A stretch of 23,310 nucleotides of DNA from a virus. The position numbers and the translations under genes were made by a program. This document shows positions 1 to 7,052 of this stretch, one piece after another. Within the stretch, counting starts at the first letter, position 1, and each line of letters opens with the position of its first letter. Under the pieces are notes generated by a model. That model was not told the origin of the DNA, ran no database searches, and worked only from the letters and a program-made list of their open reading frames with translations. Where the stretch lies: IMG/VR virus record IMGVR_UViG_3300031951_001237, positions 1 through 23,310 of that record. One strand, written 5' to 3'.

Positions 1-127
1 CGAATTCGGCCTATGACAACTTCCGCGGCGCGCAGGTGCGCGGGGTCGCCGGCGCGACTGGCACCGCGTATAGCAGCGTCGCGCGCCGGTATGACGGCAA
101 TTATTCCGCGCAGCGCCAGGAGCTGGT
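1..127. repeat. Terminal direct repeat, left copy (circular-contig overlap)
   Basis: These 127 bases are identical to 23184-23310. The portal reading frame runs through the junction without interruption, so the repeat marks circularity. The length of exactly 127 matches a k-mer size commonly used by de Bruijn assemblers, so it is most likely an assembly overlap rather than a biological terminal repeat. The unique genome is then 23,183 bp. Confidence 0.95.
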
Positions 128-512
128 CGAGTCGCAGATCGCCTACCAGGTGTTGCGGCGGTATTTCGTCGCGCGCTGGCTGCGCGAGGTTTACCGCCGT
201 TTCGTCGATCTCGCGATTGCGGCGGGCCAGCTCGACACCCGCGGCGCCAATCTCGCGACGCTGTACCAGTTCCAGGCAATCGAGCCCGCGACGCCGTGGA
301 TCGATCCGGAGCGCGAGGGCAAGGCCGACGAGCTGCTACTGCGCAACCGGATCGCCAGCCGTCACCAGATCATCCGGCGCCGCGGCGGCGATCCGGCCGA
401 GGTCGACGCGCAGATCGAGGCCGATCCGATGCGCGTGGACGCGCACGACAACCCGGCCGGCGAGGATGACGATCCGCCGCGCCTCGAATTAATCGAAGGG
501 GGCGCCGCATGA
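1..512 (+). CDS. Portal protein, C-terminal part (continues from 22184-23310)
   Basis: This is the 3' part of a lambda-family portal gene (Phage_portal_2 type). The first whole codon is at base 3, and the frame matches the gene that starts at 22184 and runs off the right end. Joined across the circle the gene is 1,512 nt (503 aa), a normal length for lambda-type portals. The portal forms the dodecameric ring at the capsid vertex through which DNA is packaged and ejected. Visible here are the end of the core domain and a charged, Asp/Pro-rich tail (NPAGEDDDPPRLEL) of the kind seen at portal C-termini. The stop codon overlaps the next start as ATGA, so capsid translation is probably coupled to portal translation. 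Internal ATGs near 13 and 36 are not real starts. Confidence 0.93.
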   Translation, partial: NSAYDNFRGAQVRGVAGATGTAYSSVARRYDGNYSAQRQELVESQIAYQVLRRYFVARWLREVYRRFVDLAIAAGQLDTRGANLATLYQFQAIEPATPWIDPEREGKADELLLRNRIASRHQIIRRRGGDPAEVDAQIEADPMRVDAHDNPAGEDDDPPRLELIEGGAA

Positions 513-2479
513 GCGCGATCAATCTCGAGTTATCCGCGCGCCGCGAGCGCGCCATGTCGATCGAATTCCGCGCCGATGACAAGGGCGGGGAAACCTTCCG
601 CGCGGCACTGTCGAGCGACACGCCGATCCGGATCTGGTCGGATCTGGACGAGCGATTGATCCACACCGCCGAGGCCGTCGATCTGTCGCGCGCCGTCGGC
701 GGGCTGCCGCTGCTGTTCGCGCATGATCAACGCCAGCCGATCGGCCGCGTCGACAACCTGGCGATCGAGGGCGGCGTGCTGCGCGGGGACTTTACGTTTG
801 CGCCGAATGCGAAAGCACAGGAGATCCGCGCCGATGTGGCCGGCGGATTCCTGCGCAACGTGTCGATCGGCTACCGGATCCATGAGTGGATCGAAAAAGA
901 CGACGGCCGACTGATCGAGGCCACGCGGTGGGAGCTCTTGGAAGCTTCGATCGTGTCCGTGCCGGCCGATCCGTCGGTGGGACTTAACCGCGCCGCACCC
1001 GCGGCGACCATGCAACGAGGGGGAACCGTGGAAGAAAACACCGGGGGCGCGGGCGCGCCCGACTTCGGGAGCGCGCAGGAAATCGCGCGCCGTCAGGGCA
1101 TCGAAGAAGGCCGCCGCGCCGAAACCGAGCGCCGCAACGCGATCGAGGCGCTCTTTATCGGCGAACGCTTCCAGGCGCCCGAATTCCAGGCGATCCGCGC
1201 CGCCGCGCTGGCCGATGGCCGCGGCGTCGACTGGGCCAAAGATGAGCTGCTGCGCGCCGTCGGCGCCGGCGTCGCGCCGATCGCGCAGGGCTCGACCTTC
1301 ACGCAGTCGCCGGCCGCCGGCGGCCAGCGTTTCCAGGGCGGCGACGATGCCGTCGAAAAGTTCATGCGCGGCGCCGAGCTTCAGATCAGCGTGCGCGCCG
1401 GGCTCGAAACCGATAAGGCGAAGGTCCGCGAAGCGCGCGACGCCGAGCTCGGCGGCATGTCGCTCGCGGAGCTCGCGCGCGAATACTGCATTCGGCGCGG
1501 GCTCAATATTCGCGGCATGAACCGCGACCGGATCGCGGGCGTCGCACTGTCGCAGCGTTCCGCGGGCGTGATCTTCAACAACGTCGCGGCCGACTTTGCC
1601 AACCTGCTGGAAAACATCGCCGGCAAAGCACTGCTGCTGGGGTACGAGGAACCGACGGAAACCTGGCGCATGATCGCGCGTCCCGGCGTGCTGTCCGACT
1701 TCCGCCAGGCGTCGCGCACCGGGCTTTCCGAGTTTGACGATCTGGCGATTGTCCGTGACGGTGCGGAATACCGCATGGGCACTTTCAGCGACCGCGCCGA
1801 GAAGATCCAGTTGACGAGCTTCGGCCGCCTGTTCCGTTTGTCGCGCCAGGCGATCGTGAACGACGACCTGGACGCGTTCGCCGCCGTGCCGCGCAAAATG
1901 GGCAGGGCCGCCGCGCGCACCGTCGGTGATGTGGCTTACAACGCGTTCCTGACCAACCCGACGTTGAACCAGGACGGACTCGCGCTGTTCGTCGCGGGCC
2001 ACAACAACCTGATCACCACCGGCGCCGCGCTCGGCGCGCCTGGCGTTGCGTCGCTGTCGGGGATGAAAACCCTGATGGGCCGCCAGCGTGACGGCAGCAA
2101 CCAGACCAACGGACTGAACATCCGGCCGGCGCGCGTGGTGGTCCCGCTCGCGCTTGAGGACGCCGCGCGCACCTTGCAGACGGCGGAATTTAACCCGCTG
2201 ATCACGGCGACCAATTCGGCGAGCCCGAATATCCACCGGGGCACCTTCGAGACGGTCGCTGACGCGCGCCTCGATTCCGTGTCCGCGACGCAGTGGTACG
2301 CGTTCGCCGATCCGATGCTCTACGACGTGATCGAGGTCGGATTCCTCGACGGTCAACAGGAGCCGTATCTCGAAAGCCGCGACGGCTGGTCCGTCGATGG
2401 TGTCGAGTTCAAGGTGCGCGTCGACTGCGCGGCGATCCCGCTCGACTTCCGGACGATGGTCCGCAACAACGGCGCATAA
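509..2479 (+). CDS. Prohead protease / major capsid protein fusion
   Basis: A 656-aa fusion. Residues about 35-165 are an HK97-type prohead protease (U35/S78 family): His72 in LLFAHD and Ser119 in RNVSIGYR fit its catalytic His and Ser, and ELLEASIVSVPADP is the family's usual next block. Residues about 174-320 are Glu/Arg/Ala-rich (EEGRRAETERRNAIEALF) and sit where a scaffold or delta domain would be. Residues about 320-656 form the coat protein, related to Mu gpT/HK97-fold capsid proteins. The protease would clip the scaffold part during head maturation. The start overlaps the portal stop and is preceded by GAAGGGGG; an in-frame ATG at 554 is an alternative. A second ribosome-binding site lies inside the gene before GTG 1028. 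Such fusions are known in phage databases, but most phages keep the genes apart. Confidence 0.9.
   Translation: MSAINLELSARRERAMSIEFRADDKGGETFRAALSSDTPIRIWSDLDERLIHTAEAVDLSRAVGGLPLLFAHDQRQPIGRVDNLAIEGGVLRGDFTFAPNAKAQEIRADVAGGFLRNVSIGYRIHEWIEKDDGRLIEATRWELLEASIVSVPADPSVGLNRAAPAATMQRGGTVEENTGGAGAPDFGSAQEIARRQGIEEGRRAETERRNAIEALFIGERFQAPEFQAIRAAALADGRGVDWAKDELLRAVGAGVAPIAQGSTFTQSPAAGGQRFQGGDDAVEKFMRGAELQISVRAGLETDKAKVREARDAELGGMSLAELAREYCIRRGLNIRGMNRDRIAGVALSQRSAGVIFNNVAADFANLLENIAGKALLLGYEEPTETWRMIARPGVLSDFRQASRTGLSEFDDLAIVRDGAEYRMGTFSDRAEKIQLTSFGRLFRLSRQAIVNDDLDAFAAVPRKMGRAAARTVGDVAYNAFLTNPTLNQDGLALFVAGHNNLITTGAALGAPGVASLSGMKTLMGRQRDGSNQTNGLNIRPARVVVPLALEDAARTLQTAEFNPLITATNSASPNIHRGTFETVADARLDSVSATQWYAFADPMLYDVIEVGFLDGQQEPYLESRDGWSVDGVEFKVRVDCAAIPLDFRTMVRNNGA
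1016..1030 (+). promoter_or_regulatory. Internal Shine-Dalgarno and GTG start inside the capsid fusion
   Basis: A strong ribosome-binding sequence (CGAGGGGG, 1016-1023) precedes an in-frame GTG at 1028, exactly at the protease/scaffold border (residue 174). Initiation here would give a 483-aa scaffold-capsid protein without protease, analogous to the nested Nu3 start inside lambda gene C. ATG 1010 is also in frame but lacks a comparable site. The function is inferred. Confidence 0.5.
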
Positions 2480-2483
2480 CACC

Positions 2484-2523
2484 GCGCGCGCCGCCTGGCG
2501 CGCGCCTTTGCCGCTTCGGCGGC
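2484..2523 (+). terminator. Two tandem GC hairpins after the capsid gene
   Basis: The first hairpin has a 9-bp perfect stem (GCGCGCGCC, loop GCCT, 2484-2505). The second has a 5-bp stem with a TTCG loop (GCCGC/GCGGC, 2510-2523). Only CTTTG follows the first, so there is no real T-tract. They could be a leaky terminator or an mRNA-stabilising 3' structure that raises capsid expression relative to downstream genes. They fill most of the 62-bp gap before the decoration gene. Confidence 0.5.
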
Positions 2524-2541
2524 TGAATTGAAGGGGGAACG

Positions 2542-2880
2542 ATGACGCGAGCATATGTGCAGGACGGCGCCACGATGGACTTTACGACCACCGGCGCGGT
2601 CACGAACGGCGAAGTGCTGGAATTCACGAACGCGATCGGCGTCGCGCTGGCCGCGGCGAGCGGCGCCAGCCAGGTGATCCCGGTGGCAATGGAGGGCGTG
2701 TATCTGCTCGCCAAGGAAACCGGCGTCGCGTTTACGGTGGGCCAGAAGCTCTATTGGGACACGGTGAACAACCGCCTGGACGCGACGAATACCAACGTCG
2801 CGGCCGGCATCGCCTGGGCGCCGGCCGCAAGCGCGGACACGACCGCGCTAGTGCGGATCAACTTCGGCGCGCCGCAGTAA
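2542..2880 (+). CDS. Capsid decoration protein, DUF2190 type
   Basis: A 112-aa protein of the DUF2190 family, a class of small capsid-cementing proteins related to the lambda gpD role. It would sit on the outer capsid surface and stabilise it. Supporting features are the beta-rich sequence, the family-like segments DFTTTGAVTNGEVLEF and AVTVGQKLYWD-type motif (here FTVGQKLYWDTVNNRL), the length near 110 aa, and the position directly after the capsid gene. A good ribosome-binding site (GAAGGGGGAACG) lies just upstream of the ATG. The next gene follows after 12 bases. Confidence 0.85.
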   Translation: MTRAYVQDGATMDFTTTGAVTNGEVLEFTNAIGVALAAASGASQVIPVAMEGVYLLAKETGVAFTVGQKLYWDTVNNRLDATNTNVAAGIAWAPAASADTTALVRINFGAPQ

Positions 2881-2892
2881 GGAGCGCGAGCG

Positions 2893-3693
2893 ATGGCGCA
2901 ATTCTGGCCGGGCGGGGCGTCGCTGCGCACCGTTCGCTTCACCGCGAACGGCTTTTGGCAGGTGCCGCATAACGTTGACACAATTTTTGTCTCGGGCTGC
3001 GGCGGGGGTTCCGGCGGCGGTGGCGGCCACACCGCGAACCCGGGCGGCGGCGGCGGTGGCGGCGGGCACGGTGTTTCGCTTCAGCTCTTTCCTGTTCCTG
3101 TCGTTGCGGGGCTTGAGTTAGCGATAACGATCGGTGCCGCCGGGCTTGGCGGCGCAGTGGGCGCGCCGGGCGGCACACCGACGGCAACGACAATCACCGG
3201 CGCCGCGCTCGATGCGATTATTTATCCGTCGGGCGTGATCATTCCGGCGGCGACGAATTCGGTACAGTTCTCGGGGCAAGCGGGCACCGCGACCAACGGC
3301 GGCGCGGGCGGCGCGCACGCCGCTTTGGGCCTGGGCGCCGCCACGGGCACCGGGGCAGGCGCCAACGGTCAGCGGAGCACCGCGAATTACGGCGGCTTTC
3401 CAGTGTATGCCGGGGGCGGCGGTGCCGGTGGCGGGCCGTCTAGCGCCGGCGGCGCAGGCGTGAACACAAATTTAAATAACCCCAATTCCGTGAACGGCGG
3501 CGCCGCAAACGGCACCGCCGGTGGCGGCGGTGGGGGCGCCGGCGGTTTGTTCGGCCGCGGTGGCTTGCCGGGCGCCGGGCTCGCAGCGGGGGGCAATGCG
3601 ATCGGCTACGGCGCCGGCGGTGGCGGTGGCGGTGCAACGGCCGCCGGCGGCAACGGCGGGCCGGGCTACGTTGAAATTTCGTGGTTCGAGTGA
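2893..3693 (+). CDS. Glycine-rich fibre-like protein
   Basis: A 266-aa protein. Residues about 1-38 form a short folded start (SLRTVRFTANGFWQVPHNVD), a pattern typical of phage glycine-rich domain proteins. The rest consists of long glycine runs, and the C-terminus ends in GGPGYVEISWFE, a hydrophobic cap common in glycine-rich tail-fibre tips. In T-even-like phages such polyglycine II bundles make receptor-binding adhesins. Here the gene lies between the decoration protein and head-tail connectors, unlike a normal tail-fibre position, so it may decorate the capsid or neck. The ribosome-binding site AAGGAG is well placed. Part of the gene (about 3200-3490) contains AT-richer patches unlike its neighbours. 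No transmembrane segment or signal peptide was seen. Confidence 0.7.
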   Translation: MAQFWPGGASLRTVRFTANGFWQVPHNVDTIFVSGCGGGSGGGGGHTANPGGGGGGGGHGVSLQLFPVPVVAGLELAITIGAAGLGGAVGAPGGTPTATTITGAALDAIIYPSGVIIPAATNSVQFSGQAGTATNGGAGGAHAALGLGAATGTGAGANGQRSTANYGGFPVYAGGGGAGGGPSSAGGAGVNTNLNNPNSVNGGAANGTAGGGGGGAGGLFGRGGLPGAGLAAGGNAIGYGAGGGGGGATAAGGNGGPGYVEISWFE

Positions 3694-3700
3694 GGCGATC

Positions 3701-3949
3701 ATGCGACTAGGGTTTATTGCGGCCGGCATCGTTTCGCAGGTGTCGCTGTGCGATCTGGAGCTCGCGGATCGATGGGCGGCGCACCTTGGCTGCGATGCTT
3801 GGCTGCATCTGCCAGACACCGATCTGGATCGGCTGCGCAAGTTGGTGCCAGGCGCGACCGTCGCCAACGTCGAGGCTGCGCGCTTGCCGGGCTCCCTTGG
3901 GCTCGATCCGGCGAAGATAGGCGCGATCACGCCACCGGCTGACGCGTGA
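3701..3949 (+). CDS. Hypothetical 82-aa protein in the head-tail connector block
   Basis: Not recognised. The protein begins MRLGFIAAGIVSQVSLCDLE and is a mixed, probably alpha-helical sequence with two Cys and several Leu/Asp-rich stretches (HLPDTDLDRLRKLVPG). It starts eight bases after the glycine-rich gene behind a GAGG ribosome-binding site, and its TGA overlaps the GTG of the following gene. The position between decoration protein and connector suggests a small head-completion protein or a partner of the fibre-like gene. This is inference from context only. Confidence 0.6.
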   Translation: MRLGFIAAGIVSQVSLCDLELADRWAAHLGCDAWLHLPDTDLDRLRKLVPGATVANVEAARLPGSLGLDPAKIGAITPPADA

Positions 3950-4320
3950 CGCCGGATCGCACCCTGGCGGGCGAGCTCGGCGCGACGATCGCGGCGGACG
4001 TCGCTTCCCTGTTGTGGGGCGAGGCATCGATCGGGCTGACCATCGATGGGCAACCTGCGCGCGGCATCCTGCGCGAGTATTTCGGCCAGGTCGACGATCC
4101 GCGCGCGCCTGAGGTGTATTTACCCGCGGCGGTGCTGCCGGCGGGCCAGCATGGCGCCTCGATTCAGATCGGCGCCGAGAATTTCGCGATCGAGGGTGTG
4201 CGGCCGGTGGCGCCGGGCCTGGTGCGCGTGCTGCTCGCGGCGTCGCCGGCGCCGCTGGTGGTCGGGCGTTTCGATTTCTCCAATCCGGATCAGTCCGGAT
4301 CTTTCCTCGGGATCTTTTGA
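3946..4320 (+). CDS. Probable head-tail joining protein (gpFII-like)
   Basis: A 124-aa protein starting at GTG 3946, overlapping the previous stop as GTGA. Size, position after the head genes and a beta-rich middle (GASIQIGAENFAIEGVRPVAPGLVRVLL) fit the lambda gpFII / head-tail attachment family, which closes the portal vertex and docks the tail. The C-terminus (FDFSNPDQSGSFLGIF) looks like an ordered end rather than a linker. The assignment rests on pattern and gene order, and another connector type (a stopper or adaptor) is possible. Confidence 0.6.
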   Translation: MTPDRTLAGELGATIAADVASLLWGEASIGLTIDGQPARGILREYFGQVDDPRAPEVYLPAAVLPAGQHGASIQIGAENFAIEGVRPVAPGLVRVLLAASPAPLVVGRFDFSNPDQSGSFLGIF

Positions 4321-4323
4321 GCG

Positions 4324-5874
4324 ATGGCAAACAATATCGACATCAAGGACGCGGCCGGCGCTACCGTCACGGTCGCGACGACCGAGGCCGGCGGTGTGCA
4401 TACGCCGAAACATGCGATCGAGGGCGTCACGCCGGCATCCGGCCGGCTGCCGGTCGCCGCCGAGGGCTACGACGCCGGCGCCGGCAATTACCCGGTGGCC
4501 GTCGAGTCGATGCCCGCGTATGACGCCGTGAACGATCGCCTGAAAATCGCGGTGCAGTCGACGCTTGCGTATGACGCCGTGAACGATCGCCTGAAAATCG
4601 CCGTGCAGTCGACGCCAGGCTATGACGCCGGCGACGATATGCTCCGCGTAAAGTCGATGCAGAAGAAATTCCGCGACAGTTTCACCGGCGCGTCCCTGGA
4701 CGCGACCAAGTGGACGAGCGCGATCGGCACCGGCGGCGCGATCTCGCAGTCGGGCGGCCAGCTCACGATCGGATCCGGCGCGACCGCGAGCGCCGAGACG
4801 TCGATCCTGTCCGTCGAGACGTTCACGATCCCGTTCCGCGTGCAGATCGCGCTGACGCTCTCGCAGCGCATCGCCAATCAGACGTTTTTGATCGAGGCCG
4901 TGAGCGTCGATCCGGTGACGCTCTCGCCTAACAACTTGCACGCCGTCGCGTGGCTGTTCGACGGCACGACCGCGACGCAGGCGAAATACCGCGTGCAGAA
5001 TGGCGGCCTGACGCCGCTCGACTCCGCGGCGTCGACGGTGGTCACGACCGCCAGCGGCGGCCTGTACGAGCTCGAACCGTTCGCGGATGAAGCGTGGTTC
5101 CATTCGGCGTCGCTCGACGCGACGACCGGGCGCGCGAACTCCTACCGCCGGCACCAACAGATCCCGGATCCGAATGGCGTGTACAAGCTGCGGCTGCGCT
5201 GGATCAACGGTGCGACGCCGCCGGCGAGCAGCACCAACGCGGTGATCCAGTTCCTGGCGTGCCAGGACTACGCCGAATTGACCGCCGAGATCACGGCCGG
5301 CCGCGGCCAGTCGGTCGCCGGCCAGGCGCTCGGCGTCGCCGTGACGTCGGCTCTGCCGGCCGGCACCGCCGCCCTCGGATCCGTGACCGTCACCGGCGGC
5401 CAGGCGGCGCACGACGCGGTGCTGGCCGGCAACCCGATGCGGATCGGTGCGCGCGCGCTGTCGGCCGCGTATGCGACGGTCGCGACTGGCGACCAGGCCG
5501 ATCTGGTGTCGACCTTACAGGGCGTGCTGGTGACGCGTCCTTTTCAGATCCCGGAATTGGAGTGGTCGTTCGCGTCGCCGGCCGGCGGCGTCATCAATAC
5601 CACCGATGTGGTGCTCGCCGCCGCGGCCGGCGCAGGGCTGCGGCGCTATATCACCGGGCTGCAACTGAGCAACGCCAACGCGACCGCGACGGAAGTAGTG
5701 CTGAAAGACGGTGCAACCGTGATCTGGCGCGGCAATCTGCCGGCAAACGCGCCCAACGTCGCGATCGAATTCCCGGATCCACTGAAAACGACCGCCAACG
5801 CGGCGCTGAATTTCGCATGTATCACGACCGCCGCCGCCGTCTACGTCAACGCCCAGGGCTACACCGCCGCATGA
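4324..5874 (+). CDS. 516-aa virion protein with 17-aa repeats and lectin-like domain
   Basis: Three parts are visible. Residues about 1-47 are an N-terminal module. Residues 48-115 are four tandem 17-aa units (core AYDAVNDRLKIAVQST). Residues about 118-330 look like a concanavalin/laminin-G-like jelly roll, opening with FRDSFTGASLDATKW, as seen in phage and secreted carbohydrate-binding proteins. The C-terminus (about 400-516) is a beta-sandwich-like domain ending YVNAQGY, a pattern recalled from phage structural proteins. It probably binds a surface glycan or displays an adhesive head. Its place between connector genes and tail protein Z is unusual for an adhesin. The stop overlaps the next start (ATGA). 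Function is inferred from fold-like patterns, not clear homology. Confidence 0.65.
   Translation: MANNIDIKDAAGATVTVATTEAGGVHTPKHAIEGVTPASGRLPVAAEGYDAGAGNYPVAVESMPAYDAVNDRLKIAVQSTLAYDAVNDRLKIAVQSTPGYDAGDDMLRVKSMQKKFRDSFTGASLDATKWTSAIGTGGAISQSGGQLTIGSGATASAETSILSVETFTIPFRVQIALTLSQRIANQTFLIEAVSVDPVTLSPNNLHAVAWLFDGTTATQAKYRVQNGGLTPLDSAASTVVTTASGGLYELEPFADEAWFHSASLDATTGRANSYRRHQQIPDPNGVYKLRLRWINGATPPASSTNAVIQFLACQDYAELTAEITAGRGQSVAGQALGVAVTSALPAGTAALGSVTVTGGQAAHDAVLAGNPMRIGARALSAAYATVATGDQADLVSTLQGVLVTRPFQIPELEWSFASPAGGVINTTDVVLAAAAGAGLRRYITGLQLSNANATATEVVLKDGATVIWRGNLPANAPNVAIEFPDPLKTTANAALNFACITTAAAVYVNAQGYTAA
4465..4668 (+). repeat. Four tandem 51-bp coding repeats
   Basis: The units lie at 4465-4515, 4516-4566, 4567-4617 and 4618-4668. 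Units 2 and 3 are almost identical at the DNA level (both encode AYDAVNDRLKIAVQST plus one residue), while units 1 and 4 share the YDA start and the spacing but have diverged. The near identity of the middle pair implies a recent duplication, so the copy number may vary among relatives. Confidence 0.9.
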
Positions 5875-6065
5875 TCGCCGAGATCGTCATCGACGACGCG
5901 CAGCGCCTCGACGGCGCCGCCTGGCAAGTGTGCGCGACCGTCGGCCAGGCCGGCGCGCTCGCGCGCGTGCCGTTCGTGCTCGACGATGCGGCCGACGGGC
6001 TCGACGAGGCCGCCGGCGCCGCCGAGCTGGTCGCCGCGATTGCGCGCCGCTACGGGGCCGCATGA
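5871..6065 (+). CDS. Hypothetical 64-aa protein before tail protein Z
   Basis: Not recognised. The start is ATG 5871, overlapping the previous stop as ATGA, and its own TGA overlaps the next ATG the same way. The protein is acidic, with a beta-like first half (MIAEIVIDDAQRLDGAAWQV) and an Ala-rich helical end. Coupling on both sides and GC-rich third codon positions support a real gene. Its place at the head-tail border suggests a small structural or assembly role, which is unproven. Confidence 0.65.
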   Translation: MIAEIVIDDAQRLDGAAWQVCATVGQAGALARVPFVLDDAADGLDEAAGAAELVAAIARRYGAA

Positions 6066-6658
6066 GCGCGATCGATCTGCGCCTGGACTCCCGCGCCTTC
6101 GACGCGGAGCTGCGCGACTTTCGCGCGCGCCTGGCGCGGGCCAACGCGCAGGCCGTGCCGCGCGCCGAGGCGCGCGCGCTGAATCGCGCGGCGGCGCACG
6201 CCGCGACGCGCACGCGGCGCGAGCTCGCGACCGTGAAGCGCCTCCCGCAAAAGCTCTTGAAGCGGCGGATCTCAAGCTACCAGGCGAGCCCGCAGCGCCT
6301 GACGGCGCGCGTGTGGGTCGGCACGAAACGCAAGATCCCGCTCTCCGACATTCCCGGCGCGCATACCGCGCTCGCCGGCAAACGCGCGGGCCAGGTGCGC
6401 GCGGGGCGGCTCGCGGTGCAGACGTTTAAAGCCACGATGCCGAGCGGCAAAACAGGCCGCTTTGTGCGCGTCGAGCCGGGCCAGCGGCGCACCGCCGGCC
6501 GGCCGGCGACCAGCTCGCCGAATCTCCCCATTGAAGAACCCGCGATCCGCTTGCAACCGGAAGCGGGGCCGATCCTGGAACGCGCCGCCGACACCGCGCT
6601 GCGCACCGTCTATGTCACCGAGCTGCGGCGCCTGCTGGCGCGCGCGCTGAAAATTTAA
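6062..6658 (+). CDS. Minor tail protein Z-like
   Basis: A 198-aa protein of the lambda gpZ family (prophage minor tail protein Z). The signature is the basic N-terminal helical part with ALNRAAAHAATRTRRELA followed by LPQKLLKRRI. In lambda, gpZ acts at the head-proximal end of the tail during completion. A Lys/Arg-rich middle (TMPSGKTGRFVRV) and a long C-terminal helix complete the family layout. The start is ATG 6062, coupled to the previous stop. Longer in-frame starts upstream lie wholly inside other genes and are not needed. Confidence 0.82.
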   Translation: MSAIDLRLDSRAFDAELRDFRARLARANAQAVPRAEARALNRAAAHAATRTRRELATVKRLPQKLLKRRISSYQASPQRLTARVWVGTKRKIPLSDIPGAHTALAGKRAGQVRAGRLAVQTFKATMPSGKTGRFVRVEPGQRRTAGRPATSSPNLPIEEPAIRLQPEAGPILERAADTALRTVYVTELRRLLARALKI

Positions 6659-6671
6659 AGGAGCACGCACC

Positions 6672-7052
6672 ATGCCCGCGGAAATCGGCACCGGCACGAC
6701 GATCACATTCTCCAGCGGCTTTTTTGCCGAGATCACCGCGCTGCGGCATAACGGCATCGAGCGCCCGGCGATCGATCAGTCGCATTTCGGCACGACGACC
6801 GCGCGCAGCTTTCGGCCGGGCGCGCTGGCCGATATGGGCGAGCTCGAGATTGAGTGTCACTTTCGGCCGTCGCTGAAACCGCCGATCAACGGCGCCGCCG
6901 AATCCGTGACGATCACGTTTCCCGATACCGGCGCGGCGACGTGGCAGTTTTCCGGCTTTTTGACCGCGTTCGAGTACGGCGGGGAGCTTGAAGGCAAATT
7001 GACCGGCACCGGCCGGATCAAGGTCGCCGGCGATATCACGGTGACGCCGTGA
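6672..7052 (+). CDS. Major tail tube protein
   Basis: A 126-aa beta-rich protein in the position of the siphovirus tail tube protein, directly before the G/GT chaperone pair. It opens with GTGTTITFSSGFFAEITALRH and contains the segment SVTITFPDTGAATWQFSGFL, consistent with the short tail-tube fold whose hexamers stack into the tube. The ribosome-binding site AAAGGAG lies nine bases before the ATG and is among the strongest in the window, as expected for an abundant protein. The stop overlaps the GTG of the next gene. Confidence 0.8.
   Translation: MPAEIGTGTTITFSSGFFAEITALRHNGIERPAIDQSHFGTTTARSFRPGALADMGELEIECHFRPSLKPPINGAAESVTITFPDTGAATWQFSGFLTAFEYGGELEGKLTGTGRIKVAGDITVTP

Noticed and set aside
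1-127. Biological terminal redundancy of the phage
   Set aside because: The repeat is inside the portal gene, has the typical assembler length of 127, and terminases of the GpA family make cos ends rather than direct terminal repeats of this kind.
530-2554. Long open frame of 674 codons on the minus strand
   Set aside because: It mirrors the capsid gene in a GC-rich genome, contains many His/Arg shadow codons and matches no protein pattern.
2893-3693. PE_PGRS-like or host structural protein
   Set aside because: Lacks a PE domain and lies inside a phage operon; the ending YVEISWFE suits phage fibre tips.
4120-5412. 430-codon open frame on the minus strand
   Set aside because: Antisense shadow of the lectin-like gene; Arg/His/Gly-rich composition and no ribosome-binding site.
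5094-5870. Upstream extension of the 64-aa gene
   Set aside because: The extension lies wholly within the lectin-like gene and is Arg-rich shadow sequence; the coupled ATG 5871 explains the gene.
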